A stretch of 64,000 nucleotides of DNA from NCBI RefSeq assembly GCF_000367525.1, contig NZ_HF570956.1, positions 1,111,896-1,175,895 of the forward strand, written 5' to 3'. Position numbers and translations under genes: made by a program. Below the pieces are notes generated by a model. The model saw only the letters and a list, made by a program, of their open reading frames with translations, had not been told where the DNA came from and did no database searches. The stretch comes from Phycicoccus elongatus Lp2. Its GTDB lineage: Bacteria; Actinomycetota; Actinomycetes; Actinomycetales; Dermatophilaceae. This document shows positions 1-8,441 of the stretch, piece by piece (the stretch's first letter is position 1; each line of letters begins with the position of its first letter).

Positions 1-779
1 CGGTCGGCCTCCTCGCCAAGCGTGGTGAGGGCTTCGGTCAGGGCCGGGGCATCGGTATCACCGAAGAACACCGCCGTGTCGGACGGACCCTCTTGGGGTG
101 AGTGCCCCCCGGTGACGAGGGCGTCCTCGATCCGTCGCAGCACAGCTTCGAGCTCGGAGCGGGCAGCCTGGGACCGGGTGGCGCTCTCACGCCTCTGCTC
201 GGTCAGCCAGGCCTCGACATCGGCAAAGGTCGCGATGTCGAAGAGCCGCTCGAGCACCGCTCGCCGCTCCTCGGCGGAGGCGGACAGGAAGGCGGCGAAG
301 TCACCTTGCGGGAGGACGGCAACCTTCGCGAACTGGGACAGGCCCATGCCGACGAGATCGTGAATCTCCTCGGCGACCTCGTCGTGCCTGGTGCTCTTGG
401 TGCTCCAGGTCGCACCGTCGAACTCGTCGAGTCGCACGCGCGCCCGCACCGTGACCGGCGTTCCGGTACCGCGTTTGCGGGGACGCGCAAACTCCGGGGA
501 GCGGGTCAGTCGCAGCCGACGACCGCTGATCGTGAACTCGAGGACCACCTCGGGCACCCGGTCCGCGGGGGCGTGGTCACTGCGCAGTCCCTTCTTCGTC
601 CGGGTGCCGGGCAGGTCGGCGAACAACGCGTAGCAGACAGCGTCCAGAATGCTCGTCTTCCCCGCCCCAGTGGGGCCGTGGATGAGGAAGAGCCCGCCAG
701 CGGCCAGGTCGTCGACGTCAACCCGGACTCGTTGGGGAAAGGGGCCGAATGCCTCGGCCTCCAGCAGGTGGATCCTCAC
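1..779 (-). CDS. sbcC: SbcC exonuclease subunit, N-terminal part (cut by window edge)
   Basis: Rad50-like ATPase subunit of the SbcCD nuclease, which processes hairpins and blocked DNA ends. About 259 N-terminal residues are in the window; the coiled coil and C-terminal ATPase half lie beyond the left edge. The Walker A motif GPTGAGKT sits near residues 35-42 and is followed by the family segment GMGLSQFAKVAVLPQGDFA. The GTG start (777-779) overlaps the sbcD stop by four bases (GTGA), so the two genes are translationally coupled. No disruption is visible in the part seen. Confidence 0.9.
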   Translation of the reverse strand, partial: MRIHLLEAEAFGPFPQRVRVDVDDLAAGGLFLIHGPTGAGKTSILDAVCYALFADLPGTRTKKGLRSDHAPADRVPEVVLEFTISGRRLRLTRSPEFARPRKRGTGTPVTVRARVRLDEFDGATWSTKSTRHDEVAEEIHDLVGMGLSQFAKVAVLPQGDFAAFLSASAEERRAVLERLFDIATFADVEAWLTEQRRESATRSQAARSELEAVLRRIEDALVTGGHSPQEGPSDTAVFFGDTDAPALTEALTTLGEEAD

Positions 780-1954
780 GCGGCACCCGCCGCCCGAGAC
801 CGCTCGGGGGTGACGACGCCTTCGTCACTCGAGCGGCTCCTGCCGAGCCGTGCTGCGTCGATGGCCTCCTGCCAGAGGGCACGCTCGTCCTCGGATGCCA
901 CGGCACCGCCCCGGACGTGGGTCAGGAAGTCGCAGCACACGTCGAGCTCGGTGCGGGCCTCGAGGCGTTCGGCATACGGCCGGAGATCGACCGGTGCCCC
1001 CTGAGGCTCGAAACGCAGCTCGAGCGTGTGGGGAAAGCGGCCCTTGATGCGGTCCATCGCACCCATTGGTCGGATCGGGTCCGTGATCGTCACCTGGCAC
1101 CACGCCTGCTCCGCCTCGTCGTGGGCCCGAGACGTGAGGAGGTCCTCGAGGTCACCTCGCAGCACGGCGAGACGCCGATCCACGGGTGCTGGGACGAGAT
1201 CGACGACCGCCTCGTCTCCGGACAGGTCGACGATGGCGCTCGACTTGCGATGGTTGACCTCGCCGAAGGACATCGCGAGTGGGGACCCGCTGTAGCGGAT
1301 GTGCGGGTCGACCTGTTGCGGACCGTGGAGGTGTCCGAGCGCGGCATACGCCATCTCGCCGAAAACCGAGGGCGGGACCGCCGCGACCCCACCGACCGAG
1401 ATGTCGCGCTCGGATTGCGAGCCGACACCCCCGGTGACGAAGGCGTGCGCCATGACCACGTGGTGCCGCTGATCAGTGGGGGTGGCTCTCACCCGATTCA
1501 TGGCGGCCCGCAGAACTCCCGCATGGGTGCGCTCGGAGGTCCCGAGCGGTCCGGCCGCCACCGCAGGCTCGAGGTAGGGGATTGGGTGAATGGCAACGTC
1601 ACCGATGACGACGGGGATCCCGATCTGGTCCACCGAGGTCCGAAGATGCACACCCGCCCGCGCCAGCAGACCACTGCCGAAACCAAGCCGGGTGGCACTG
1701 TCGTGGTTGCCGCTGGAGATCACCACCTGGGCACCGGCGTCCACCAGTCTCAACAGGGCATCGGAGAGCAACCCCACCGAGTCCGGCGCCGGGAGGGCCC
1801 GGTCGTAGACGTCGCCTGCGACGAGGACCGCGTCGATGCGCTCCGCCCGGACGACGTCGACCAGATGGTCGAGGAAGCGGCTCTGGGCACCGAGCAACCC
1901 GGCACCGTGGAACGACCGTCCCAGGTGCCAGTCGGAGGTGTGCAGCAGCCGCAT
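776..1954 (-). CDS. sbcD: SbcD nuclease subunit
   Basis: Mre11-like Mn-dependent nuclease partner of SbcC, 392 aa, normal length for the family. The phosphoesterase motifs appear in order: HTSDWHLGR near the start, AGDVYDRA, SGNHD, then MAHAFV and ALGHLHGPQ. The ATG at 1954 is chosen because MRLLHTSDWHLG is the conserved family N-terminus; the frame is open upstream but that stretch has no family character. It is the first gene of a sbcD-sbcC operon and diverges from the GCS2-like gene across about 95 bases. Confidence 0.93.
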   Translation of the reverse strand: MRLLHTSDWHLGRSFHGAGLLGAQSRFLDHLVDVVRAERIDAVLVAGDVYDRALPAPDSVGLLSDALLRLVDAGAQVVISSGNHDSATRLGFGSGLLARAGVHLRTSVDQIGIPVVIGDVAIHPIPYLEPAVAAGPLGTSERTHAGVLRAAMNRVRATPTDQRHHVVMAHAFVTGGVGSQSERDISVGGVAAVPPSVFGEMAYAALGHLHGPQQVDPHIRYSGSPLAMSFGEVNHRKSSAIVDLSGDEAVVDLVPAPVDRRLAVLRGDLEDLLTSRAHDEAEQAWCQVTITDPIRPMGAMDRIKGRFPHTLELRFEPQGAPVDLRPYAERLEARTELDVCCDFLTHVRGGAVASEDERALWQEAIDAARLGRSRSSDEGVVTPERSRAAGAA

Positions 1955-2048
1955 GACCGCAACGCTAGGAGCAGGCACCGACAGCGGCCGGGACCGAAAC
2001 GCGGTTCTCGCCTTTCGCAGGCCGCCGTCTTGTGATTGTCTCTGCCAC

Positions 2049-3530
2049 ATGGGTGCCGAGGTCAACGCGCAGAGTTACACACGCGAGGAACGCCAGCGCT
2101 ACCGCGAGAAGGTGCGCCAGAACCTTGACGTCTTCGAACGCATGCTCACGGCGAGTTCGTTCGAGTTCGACAAGCCGATGACCGGCCTCGAGATCGAGTT
2201 GAACCTGGTCAACGACAAGTACGAACCCGACTTCCACAACGCCAAGGTCCTCGAGGCGATTGCGGATCCCGACTACCAGACGGAGTTGGCGCAATACAAC
2301 ATCGAGCTCAACGTGCAGCCGCGGCCGCTGCCGGGTGACTCCGCGTTGGAGCTGGAGCATGACCTGCGTGATTCGCTCAACAAGGCGGACGAGCGGTCCC
2401 GGGAGGTGGGGTCTCGGATCGTCGCGATCGGGATGTTGCCCACGATCATGCCGGAGCACTACCAGCGCGAGTGGATCAGCGACAACAACCGCTACGCCGC
2501 GCTCAACGACTCGATCTTCATCGCCCGCGGCGAAGACATCTTTCTCGACATCGAAGGGCCCACGGGGGAGCGGGTCGCGACCTATTGCGACTCGATCGCC
2601 CCGGAGTCGGCCTGCACGAGCGTCCAATTGCACCTGCAGGTCGCACCGCACGAGTTCGCCGATCACTGGAATGCCGCCCAGGCGTTGGTCGCGCCGCAGG
2701 TTGCGCTGGCCGCCAACAGCCCCTTCTTCTTCGGGCAGCGACTGCACGCCGAGACCCGCATCGAGCTCTTCAAGCAGGCGACCGACACGCGGCCCATCGA
2801 GTTGAAGAACCAGGGCGTGCGCCCCCGCGTCTTCTTCGGCGAACGCTGGATCACCTCGATCTTCGACCTCTTCGAGGAGAACGTTCGCTACTTCCCGGCG
2901 CTGCTCGCCGAGACCACGGACGAGGACCCGATCGCCAAGCTCGAGGCCGGGATCGCGCCGGACCTCGCGGAGCTGCGGCTGCACAACGGCACGGTCTATC
3001 GGTGGAACCGTCCCATCTACGACACCGTTGGCGGGGTACCCCACCTCCGGGTGGAGAACCGCGTGTTGCCGGCCGGCCCGACCATCGCCGACGTGTTGGC
3101 CAACGCGGCCTTCTACTACGGCTGCATCCGCGTCCTGGCGCATCAGGATCGGCCGGTCTGGACCAAGCTCAGCTTCTCGGCGGCGGCGGAGAACTTCGAA
3201 CTGGCCGCCAGGTCAGGGCTCGACGCCCGCTTCTACTGGCCGGGCTTCGGTGAGATCGGCGCCGACGAACTGATCCTTCGACACCTGCTGCCCATGGCCC
3301 ACGAGGGTCTGGAGGACTGGGGCGTCTCCCGAGCGGTACGCGACCGCTACCTGGGCATCGTCGAGGCCAGGTGCACATCGGGGGTCAATGGTGCCGTGTG
3401 GCAGTCCGAATGCGTCCAGCGGCTCGAGGACGGTGGCCTCGATCGGCGCACCGCGCTGCACGAGATGTTGAGGCTCTACGCGGACCACATGGCCACCAAT
3501 GAGCCGGTGCACACCTGGCCGTTGCCCTGA
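2049..3530 (+). CDS. GCS2-family glutamate-cysteine ligase-like protein
   Basis: A 493-aa carboxylate-amine ligase of the GCS2 superfamily, the ATP-dependent family that joins glutamate to an amine such as cysteine. Family features are the early acidic motif TGLEIELNLV, the strand YNIELNVQPRPLPG, and the central SPFFFGQRLHAETRIELFKQ region. Actinobacteria make mycothiol or ergothioneine and often carry several GCS2 paralogues, so the true amine substrate is open. The ATG at 2049 fits the conserved N-terminal region; earlier in-frame starts would lie inside the divergent sbcD gene. Confidence 0.8.
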   Translation: MGAEVNAQSYTREERQRYREKVRQNLDVFERMLTASSFEFDKPMTGLEIELNLVNDKYEPDFHNAKVLEAIADPDYQTELAQYNIELNVQPRPLPGDSALELEHDLRDSLNKADERSREVGSRIVAIGMLPTIMPEHYQREWISDNNRYAALNDSIFIARGEDIFLDIEGPTGERVATYCDSIAPESACTSVQLHLQVAPHEFADHWNAAQALVAPQVALAANSPFFFGQRLHAETRIELFKQATDTRPIELKNQGVRPRVFFGERWITSIFDLFEENVRYFPALLAETTDEDPIAKLEAGIAPDLAELRLHNGTVYRWNRPIYDTVGGVPHLRVENRVLPAGPTIADVLANAAFYYGCIRVLAHQDRPVWTKLSFSAAAENFELAARSGLDARFYWPGFGEIGADELILRHLLPMAHEGLEDWGVSRAVRDRYLGIVEARCTSGVNGAVWQSECVQRLEDGGLDRRTALHEMLRLYADHMATNEPVHTWPLP

Positions 3531-3548
3531 CGAGCGCGGAACGTCGAC

Positions 3549-4175
3549 TCACCCCTCCATGGGGTATGCCGGGGCGTCGGGTCGCCAGTTCCACGTGCGG
3601 ATCGCCGGCACGTCCTTCTCGAACTCAAGGACCGAGATCGAGCCGGCATCGAGGAGGAGCCCGGCCCCGGTGACCGGCGCCTGGTCGAGGAACACAGCGG
3701 CAAGCACGCGCAGCAGGTGGCCATGGGCCACGATCGTCACGTCCCCCACTGCCAGGACGGGGTGGATCCGCTCGACCACCCGCCGGGCCCGATCGGCCAC
3801 CTGCTCCAGGGTCTCCCCGGGTGTGTTTCCCGGCACGACACCGTCCTTGAAGACAGTCCAGTCGGGCTGCGCGAGTTGGCGGATCTGCACCGTGGTGAGG
3901 CCCTCGTAGCCGCCGTAGTCCCACTCCATCAGGTCATCGGAGGGGTCCGGGGTCAGGCCGGCCAGTTCCGCGGTTCGACGAGCCCTCATTAGGGGCGAGC
4001 ACAGGGCGAGCGCGAAGCTGCGCCCCGCGAGCGCACGCCCCACGGCATACGCATCCTGCTCGCCCTCGGGGAGCAGCGGGAGGTCAGTGCGGCCGGTGTG
4101 CTGGCCGCTGCGGCTCCACTCGGTGGAGCCGTGCCGGATCAGGACGAGACGGCCCTTGGGCGCACTGGTGCACAC
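3549..4175 (-). CDS. Histidine phosphatase family protein
   Basis: A 208-aa member of the phosphoglycerate-mutase-like superfamily, which removes phosphate through a phosphohistidine intermediate. The RHG motif is at residues 14-16, the basic pair after SPLMRARRTAEL fits the phosphate pocket, and the second catalytic histidine lies in VAHGHLLR. Related actinobacterial proteins act on small phosphorylated metabolites; the substrate cannot be read from sequence. It is convergent with the GCS2-like gene upstream (18 bases apart) and divergent from the osmC-like gene. Confidence 0.85.
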   Translation of the reverse strand: MCTSAPKGRLVLIRHGSTEWSRSGQHTGRTDLPLLPEGEQDAYAVGRALAGRSFALALCSPLMRARRTAELAGLTPDPSDDLMEWDYGGYEGLTTVQIRQLAQPDWTVFKDGVVPGNTPGETLEQVADRARRVVERIHPVLAVGDVTIVAHGHLLRVLAAVFLDQAPVTGAGLLLDAGSISVLEFEKDVPAIRTWNWRPDAPAYPMEG

Positions 4176-4197
4176 GACTGAAGACTAGGCTGCGGAC

Positions 4198-4644
4198 ATG
4201 GAGCAGGAGCAGACGGGCGGCACGGGGACCGGTCACCGCGAGGTGCAGTTGCGTCGCACCGCCCACGGGGAGTTCGACGTCGAGAACGTGCGCGGTGGGC
4301 GGATCCACATCGGCACCGGGGAGGGTGCCGACTTCACCCCCGTCGAGTTGCTGCTCGCGGCGATCGCCGGATGCTCGGCCGTCGACGTCGACTTCATCAC
4401 GGGCAAGCGGGCCGAGCCGGAGCGCTTCGAGGTGCTCAGCGAGGGCGTGAAGGTCAGGGACGAGCGGGGCAACCACCTCGACGACATCGCCGTGACCTTC
4501 ACGGTGACCTTCCCCGAGGGCGAGGCCGGCGACCGGGCGCGGGAGATGCTGCCGAAGTCGATCCAGATGTCGCACGATCGGTTGTGCACGGTCAGCCGCA
4601 CGGTGCTGCTCGGCACCCCGATCGCCATGCGGGCCGTGGACTGA
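4198..4644 (+). CDS. OsmC family peroxiredoxin-like protein
   Basis: A 148-aa OsmC/Ohr-fold protein. Proteins of this fold reduce organic hydroperoxides with paired cysteines. The first cysteine is in the helix LLAAIAGCSAVDV and the second in RLCTVSRTV, the usual spacing. It precedes yciO by three bases, suggesting co-transcription. The subfamily is nearer OsmC than Ohr, but I cannot assign the in vivo peroxide or reductant. Start at the ATG 22 bases from the divergent phosphatase start. Confidence 0.85.
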   Translation: MEQEQTGGTGTGHREVQLRRTAHGEFDVENVRGGRIHIGTGEGADFTPVELLLAAIAGCSAVDVDFITGKRAEPERFEVLSEGVKVRDERGNHLDDIAVTFTVTFPEGEAGDRAREMLPKSIQMSHDRLCTVSRTVLLGTPIAMRAVD

Positions 4645-4647
4645 CCG

Positions 4648-5265
4648 ATGGCGACCTACCTCGACGTCCACCCGGTCGATCCGCAGCCGCGAGCGATCCG
4701 CACGGCCGTCGACCGTTTGCGCGACGGCGCCCTCATCGCCTACCCCACCGACTCCGGGTATGCCTTGGGCGCGATGCTCGGCAACCAGGCCGCCAAGGAC
4801 CGGATCATGACGATCCGCCACCTGGACGACAAGCACCACTTCACGCTCATCTGCCGCGACTTCGCCCAGCTGGGGCAGTTCGTCATCATCGACAACGCGG
4901 TGTTCCGGGCCATCAAGGCAGCGACTCCGGGGCCGTACACCTTCATCCTGCCGGCGACCAAGGAGGTGCCACGGCGGCTCATGCACCCGAAGAAGAAGAC
5001 GGTCGGCGTGCGCATCCCCGAGCACCCGGTCGTGCGTGAGCTGCTCGCCGAGCTCGGTGAGCCGTTGCTCTCCTCGACCCTCATCCTGCCCGGCGAGAGC
5101 GAGCCGATGAGCGAGGGTTGGCTGGTCAAGGACGAGCTCGACCACCAGGTCGACCTGGTCATCGACTCGGGGGAGTGCGGCACCGAGCCGACCACCGTCG
5201 TGGACTTCAGCGACGGGCAGGCCGAGGTCGTCCGCATCGGTGCCGGGGACGCCGGGCGCTTCTGA
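4648..5265 (+). CDS. yciO: YciO-type Sua5/YrdC family protein
   Basis: A 205-aa protein with the YrdC fold used by threonylcarbamoyl-AMP synthases of the t6A tRNA pathway. Within the fold it matches the YciO branch: HHFTLICRDF, TPGPYTFILPATKEVPRRL and GVRIPEHPVVRELL occur in the family order. YciO proteins have weak or uncertain t6A activity, so a true TsaC may exist elsewhere in the genome. It follows the OsmC gene closely, probably in one transcript. Confidence 0.85.
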   Translation: MATYLDVHPVDPQPRAIRTAVDRLRDGALIAYPTDSGYALGAMLGNQAAKDRIMTIRHLDDKHHFTLICRDFAQLGQFVIIDNAVFRAIKAATPGPYTFILPATKEVPRRLMHPKKKTVGVRIPEHPVVRELLAELGEPLLSSTLILPGESEPMSEGWLVKDELDHQVDLVIDSGECGTEPTTVVDFSDGQAEVVRIGAGDAGRF

Positions 5266-5287
5266 CCGACCAGCTCGGGTGCGGGCC

Positions 5288-6421
5288 TCAGCGCGTCGCC
5301 CGGACGACCACCTCGGCGTGCGGTGTCTGCGGGAACATGTCGAACAGGCGGGCGTCGGTGACCGCGAAGGTGGGCAGCTCAGCCAGGTCGCGGGCCAGGG
5401 TGGTCGGGTTGCAGCTCGAGTAGATGAGGGTCGCGGCGTTGCTCGACTCGATGGCGGCGCACAGCTCGTCTCCGACGCCGCGGCGCGGAGGGTTGACGAC
5501 GACACATTCGGCGTCCGGCAGCTCGGATCCGGCGTCGCCGCAACGGAACTCGACGCGGTTCGTCGCAGTTCCGCTGTCCCGCAGGCTTTCTGCGGTATGC
5601 CGCGCGCTGGCGACGGCGTCCGCGCTCACCTCGACCCCCAGCACGGTCGGGGCATCCGGAAGGGTGGCGGCGAAGAGCCCGAAACCACCCACGCCGCAGT
5701 AGAGGTCGAGCAGTGAGGCCGGTGCCTGCTCGGCAACCCAGTCGCGCGCCTGCTCGTAGAGGCCCACGGCCACAGCGGTATTGGTCTGGAAGAAGCTGCG
5801 CGGCCCGAGATGGAGGGTGAGCCGGCCCAGGTCCATGGCCAGGGTCCTCGCCGGCGTGAGGACCTCCTCGTCATCGCCCTCCAGGAGGGCGACGTGCTCC
5901 GGGAGGTAGTTGACCGTGGCCACACGCAGGTGGGGGAGTGCCGCCTGCAGGTCCTCCAGGCCGTCCCGCACGCGCTGCGCCTGACTGTCCCCGCGGAGCA
6001 CGACGCGCACCATGAGCTCTTCCGCCGGGCTGCCGGTGACGTGCACGTGCTTGAGCTCTCCGCGCCGCTTGGCCACGTCATACGGGAGTAGGCGCAGGTC
6101 GTCGATCCAGTCGGCGAGCACCGGGATCGCCTGCGCCACAACGGGTTCGTGCAGTCCGCAGCGGCGAAGATCAACGCCCCGGCGGTCGCCGTCGAGGATG
6201 CCCAGGGTCACCGCCCCGGGCGTGCCGCCGACGACGAGCTTGGCCTTGTTGCGGAACTGCGACTCTCGCGAGGCGAAGGGCTCACGCCAGGCACTGTCCC
6301 CCACCGCCTCGGCGAGCCCTGCGCGAGCGGCGCGGTCCTTGCCGGCCAGCTGTTCGGCATACGCCCGGCCCATGAAGGTGCACGAGCGACATTCGTGCCG
6401 CTCGAAGTAGCCACACTGCAT
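5288..6421 (-). CDS. rlmC: 23S rRNA (uracil-C5)-methyltransferase RlmC-like
   Basis: A 377-aa RumA/RumB-type SAM-dependent RNA methyltransferase that makes 5-methyluridine in 23S rRNA. It starts directly with the iron-sulfur cysteines (C3, C11, C14, with a fourth at C88), as RlmC does, with no N-terminal TRAM domain. The SAM site is DLYCGVGGFGLFAA and the nucleophilic cysteine is in YSSCNPTTLARDL. Actinobacteria often have one such enzyme, so its uridine target may differ from E. coli U747. Confidence 0.88.
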   Translation of the reverse strand: MQCGYFERHECRSCTFMGRAYAEQLAGKDRAARAGLAEAVGDSAWREPFASRESQFRNKAKLVVGGTPGAVTLGILDGDRRGVDLRRCGLHEPVVAQAIPVLADWIDDLRLLPYDVAKRRGELKHVHVTGSPAEELMVRVVLRGDSQAQRVRDGLEDLQAALPHLRVATVNYLPEHVALLEGDDEEVLTPARTLAMDLGRLTLHLGPRSFFQTNTAVAVGLYEQARDWVAEQAPASLLDLYCGVGGFGLFAATLPDAPTVLGVEVSADAVASARHTAESLRDSGTATNRVEFRCGDAGSELPDAECVVVNPPRRGVGDELCAAIESSNAATLIYSSCNPTTLARDLAELPTFAVTDARLFDMFPQTPHAEVVVRATR

Positions 6422-6427
6422 CCCGTG

Positions 6428-6646
6428 TCAGCGCGCCTCGGGGTCGGGCTGGTGCACGCCGAAGACGTTGCCCTCGGTGTCGAGGTAGTAGCCCTGCCAG
6501 GCCATGCCGGGGAGGGCGGCCTGGGGGTGCGCCACCTGACCGCCGGCCGCCATGACCCGCTCGTGCGTGGGATGGTAGTCCTCGCTCCCCATGGTGAGGA
6601 CCGCGACGTCCTCGGCATGGATCTCGACGTGGATGACGCGGCTCAA
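6428..6646 (-). pseudogene. VOC (glyoxalase/bleomycin-resistance) family gene with its middle deleted
   Basis: A 72-codon frame from a TTG start with a good GAGGAG site. It opens with the VOC first strand (SRVIHVEIHAED) and then jumps straight to the family C-terminal third (ERVMAAGGQV, ALPGMAWQGYY, DTEGNVFGVHQPDP). A whole protein of this type is about 120-135 aa, so roughly 50-65 residues, including most metal ligands of the first half, are gone. The frame is kept, so a short product could still be made. It lies six bases upstream of rlmC on the same strand. Confidence 0.75.
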
Positions 6647-6773
6647 CGCTGCTCCTCGGGGACTCGTGCTGACAGGTGCGCTGACGACCCTACGCGCCGC
6701 GAGCAGGACCTGTCCCGCCCGAATGCCGGCCCCGCCCATACGCTCCGGGCCTGTCGTCGAGAGGAGAAGCACG

Positions 6774-7036
6774 GTTGCCAGGACTCATGTGGTGACAGGA
6801 GCGGCGTCGGGAATGGGGGCCGCGACGGCCGCGCTGCGGCGTCGGTCGGGGGACCGGGTGCTCGGGTGGACCGGGTCGCGGGCCAGGGGGTGGACATCGT
6901 CGCCGACCTATCGGATCCCGAGGGTGGGCGGTGTGTCGTGGAGCAGGTGGCCGCGCGCGCTGCGGCCTCGCTGGTCGTCGGTGCGACGGTGGTCATCGAC
7001 GGGGGGACGGACGCCCTGCTCGACCCACGGCGTTGA
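6774..7036 (+). pseudogene. Short-chain dehydrogenase (SDR) remnant, frameshifted and internally deleted
   Basis: The first part, in frame with position 6774, reads VVTGAASGMGAATAA, the SDR cofactor loop TGxxxGxG. Around 6855-6880 the meaningful frame changes, and GQGVDIVADLSDPEG then fits the acidic-residue strand. The Tyr-x-x-x-Lys active-site half is missing, and the sequence jumps to VVGATVVIDGGTDALL, the conserved SDR C-terminus. The likely start codon is GTT, not GTG. About 85 codons remain of about 250. It diverges from the VOC remnant. Confidence 0.75.
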
Positions 7037-7045
7037 AGCCCGGCC

Positions 7046-7855
7046 CTAGCGGGGCCAGACGACCGGGAAGAGCGGGTGGTCCATCGGGGCGCCCTCGGGC
7101 AGTACGCCGATGAGCTCCTCGAACGGGGGAGAGGTGACCCACTCACGCGGAGCGTGCCGGGCATCTTCGGCGAGGTAGCGCAGCGACAGGACGCGTCGCC
7201 TTCCCTGGAAGGGGAACCCCGGCGCGCCGTGCACGGTGAGGAAGTCGAAGAAGATGGCGTCACCGGGCTGCATCTCGGCGGCCCGGATGTCGAAGGCGTC
7301 GCGGTCGGCCTCGATGTCAGGCAGCTCGTCGAGGGTGCCCTCGGGGAACCACTTGGCTTTGCCGTCGAGGAAGGTGCGCGGCATCTTCCACGGACCCTCG
7401 TGGGAGCCGGCGACGAGCTCGAGGCACCCGGCGAGCGGGACCGGGTCGACCGGGATCCAGGCGCTGGTGCCGTGGCCGTCGACGTTGTAGTACGGCTGGT
7501 CCTGGTGCCACGGGGTGCGCTGCTTGGTGCCGCCCTCCTTGACGAGCACATGGTCGTGGTAGAAGCGCACCTGGGGAGTGTCGAGGAGCTGCGCCGCGAC
7601 TTCCGCGGCCCGCGACGACAGGGCCAGCGAGGCGATCTCGGGGATGTCCTGCCAGCGGCGGAAGTCCTCGACGAAGCGCCCGGGGTCGTCGACCCCGCTG
7701 GCGACCTGGGCCAGCATGCTCGGAGCCTCGAGCACGGCGGCGATGCCGGCCCTGGCGACCTCGACCTCCTCGGGAGAGAGCAGGTCGCGCACCACGAGGA
7801 CGCCGTCGCGCCGGTAGGTGTCGATGTCGACGTCGGAGAGGCTCAGGCCGTTCAT
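7046..7855 (-). CDS. Phytanoyl-CoA dioxygenase (PhyH) family protein
   Basis: A 269-aa Fe(II)/2-oxoglutarate oxygenase of the PhyH family. The iron ligands fit H117 and D119 in PWHQDQPYYN and H209 in LTVHGAPG, with the 2-oxoglutarate arginine probably in RRVLSLRYL. Length is normal and the frame is clean, in contrast to the broken genes on either side. The substrate is unknown; bacterial PhyH proteins hydroxylate a wide range of small molecules. ATG start at 7855. Confidence 0.87.
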   Translation of the reverse strand: MNGLSLSDVDIDTYRRDGVLVVRDLLSPEEVEVARAGIAAVLEAPSMLAQVASGVDDPGRFVEDFRRWQDIPEIASLALSSRAAEVAAQLLDTPQVRFYHDHVLVKEGGTKQRTPWHQDQPYYNVDGHGTSAWIPVDPVPLAGCLELVAGSHEGPWKMPRTFLDGKAKWFPEGTLDELPDIEADRDAFDIRAAEMQPGDAIFFDFLTVHGAPGFPFQGRRRVLSLRYLAEDARHAPREWVTSPPFEELIGVLPEGAPMDHPLFPVVWPR

Positions 7856-7973
7856 GGCCCCACCGTAGAGGTCACCCTGGGTGCGCGTTCGATCGGGGCG
7901 GCGAGACCGATGGCGTTGCCTTCTCGCGGGTTGGCCTGACGGTCATGTGCGCCACGAAGCGGAGGGTCGGTCG

Positions 7974-8429
7974 GTGAGTCGGTGTGCCGTGCTGGGCCCT
8001 GGTGGGGTCGGTGGTCTCCTGGCCGTCTCCCTCACCGACGCGGGTCACGAGGTCGTCGTCGTGGCCCGCACCTCCAGCGTGGAGACGTTGCGCGAGAGCG
8101 GGTTTCATCTCTCGAGCCCGGTCTTCGGTGAGCGGGTGACCCGCCCCGACGTGGTGGATCGCCTCGACCGCGACGTCGATGCCGTCCTTGTCGCGACCAA
8201 GGCGACCGCCGAGGTGACGTCGGTCGTCTGCGCCGAGGGCGGACCGTGCGACCCGGCGCCCACGCTGGCTGCGTTCCGTTCCTTCGGGCCCGGGACGAAG
8301 TCGTCGATGCTCCGGGACGCAGAGGCGGGCAACACCCTTGAGCTCGACACGATCGGGCGCGCAGCTCGGGCTCACGGCATACCGATCCCACGCACGGAGG
8401 CGCTCGTCGACCAGCTCGCGTCCACCTGA
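7974..8429 (+). pseudogene. Ketopantoate-reductase-like (PanE/ApbA) gene with its middle deleted, frame kept
   Basis: A 151-codon frame from a GTG start with a GGAGGG site. Residues 1-80 give the PanE Rossmann half (AVLGPGGVGGLLA, then DAVLVATKAT). The next residues already belong to the C-terminal helical domain (FGPGTKSSMLRDAEAG, AHGIPIPRTEALVDQL). Whole enzymes have about 290-310 residues, so about 130-150 from the centre, including the catalytic lysine region, are lost. The product cannot be a working reductase of this fold. It carries a GGCATAC heptamer, so it belongs to the resident chromosome. Confidence 0.8.
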
Positions 8430-8441
8430 GCTGCTCGGCCC

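Noticed and set aside
4084-5505. Long 473-codon frame on the minus strand
   Set aside because: It lies opposite the OsmC and YciO genes and has no family pattern; long antisense frames are expected in very GC-rich DNA.
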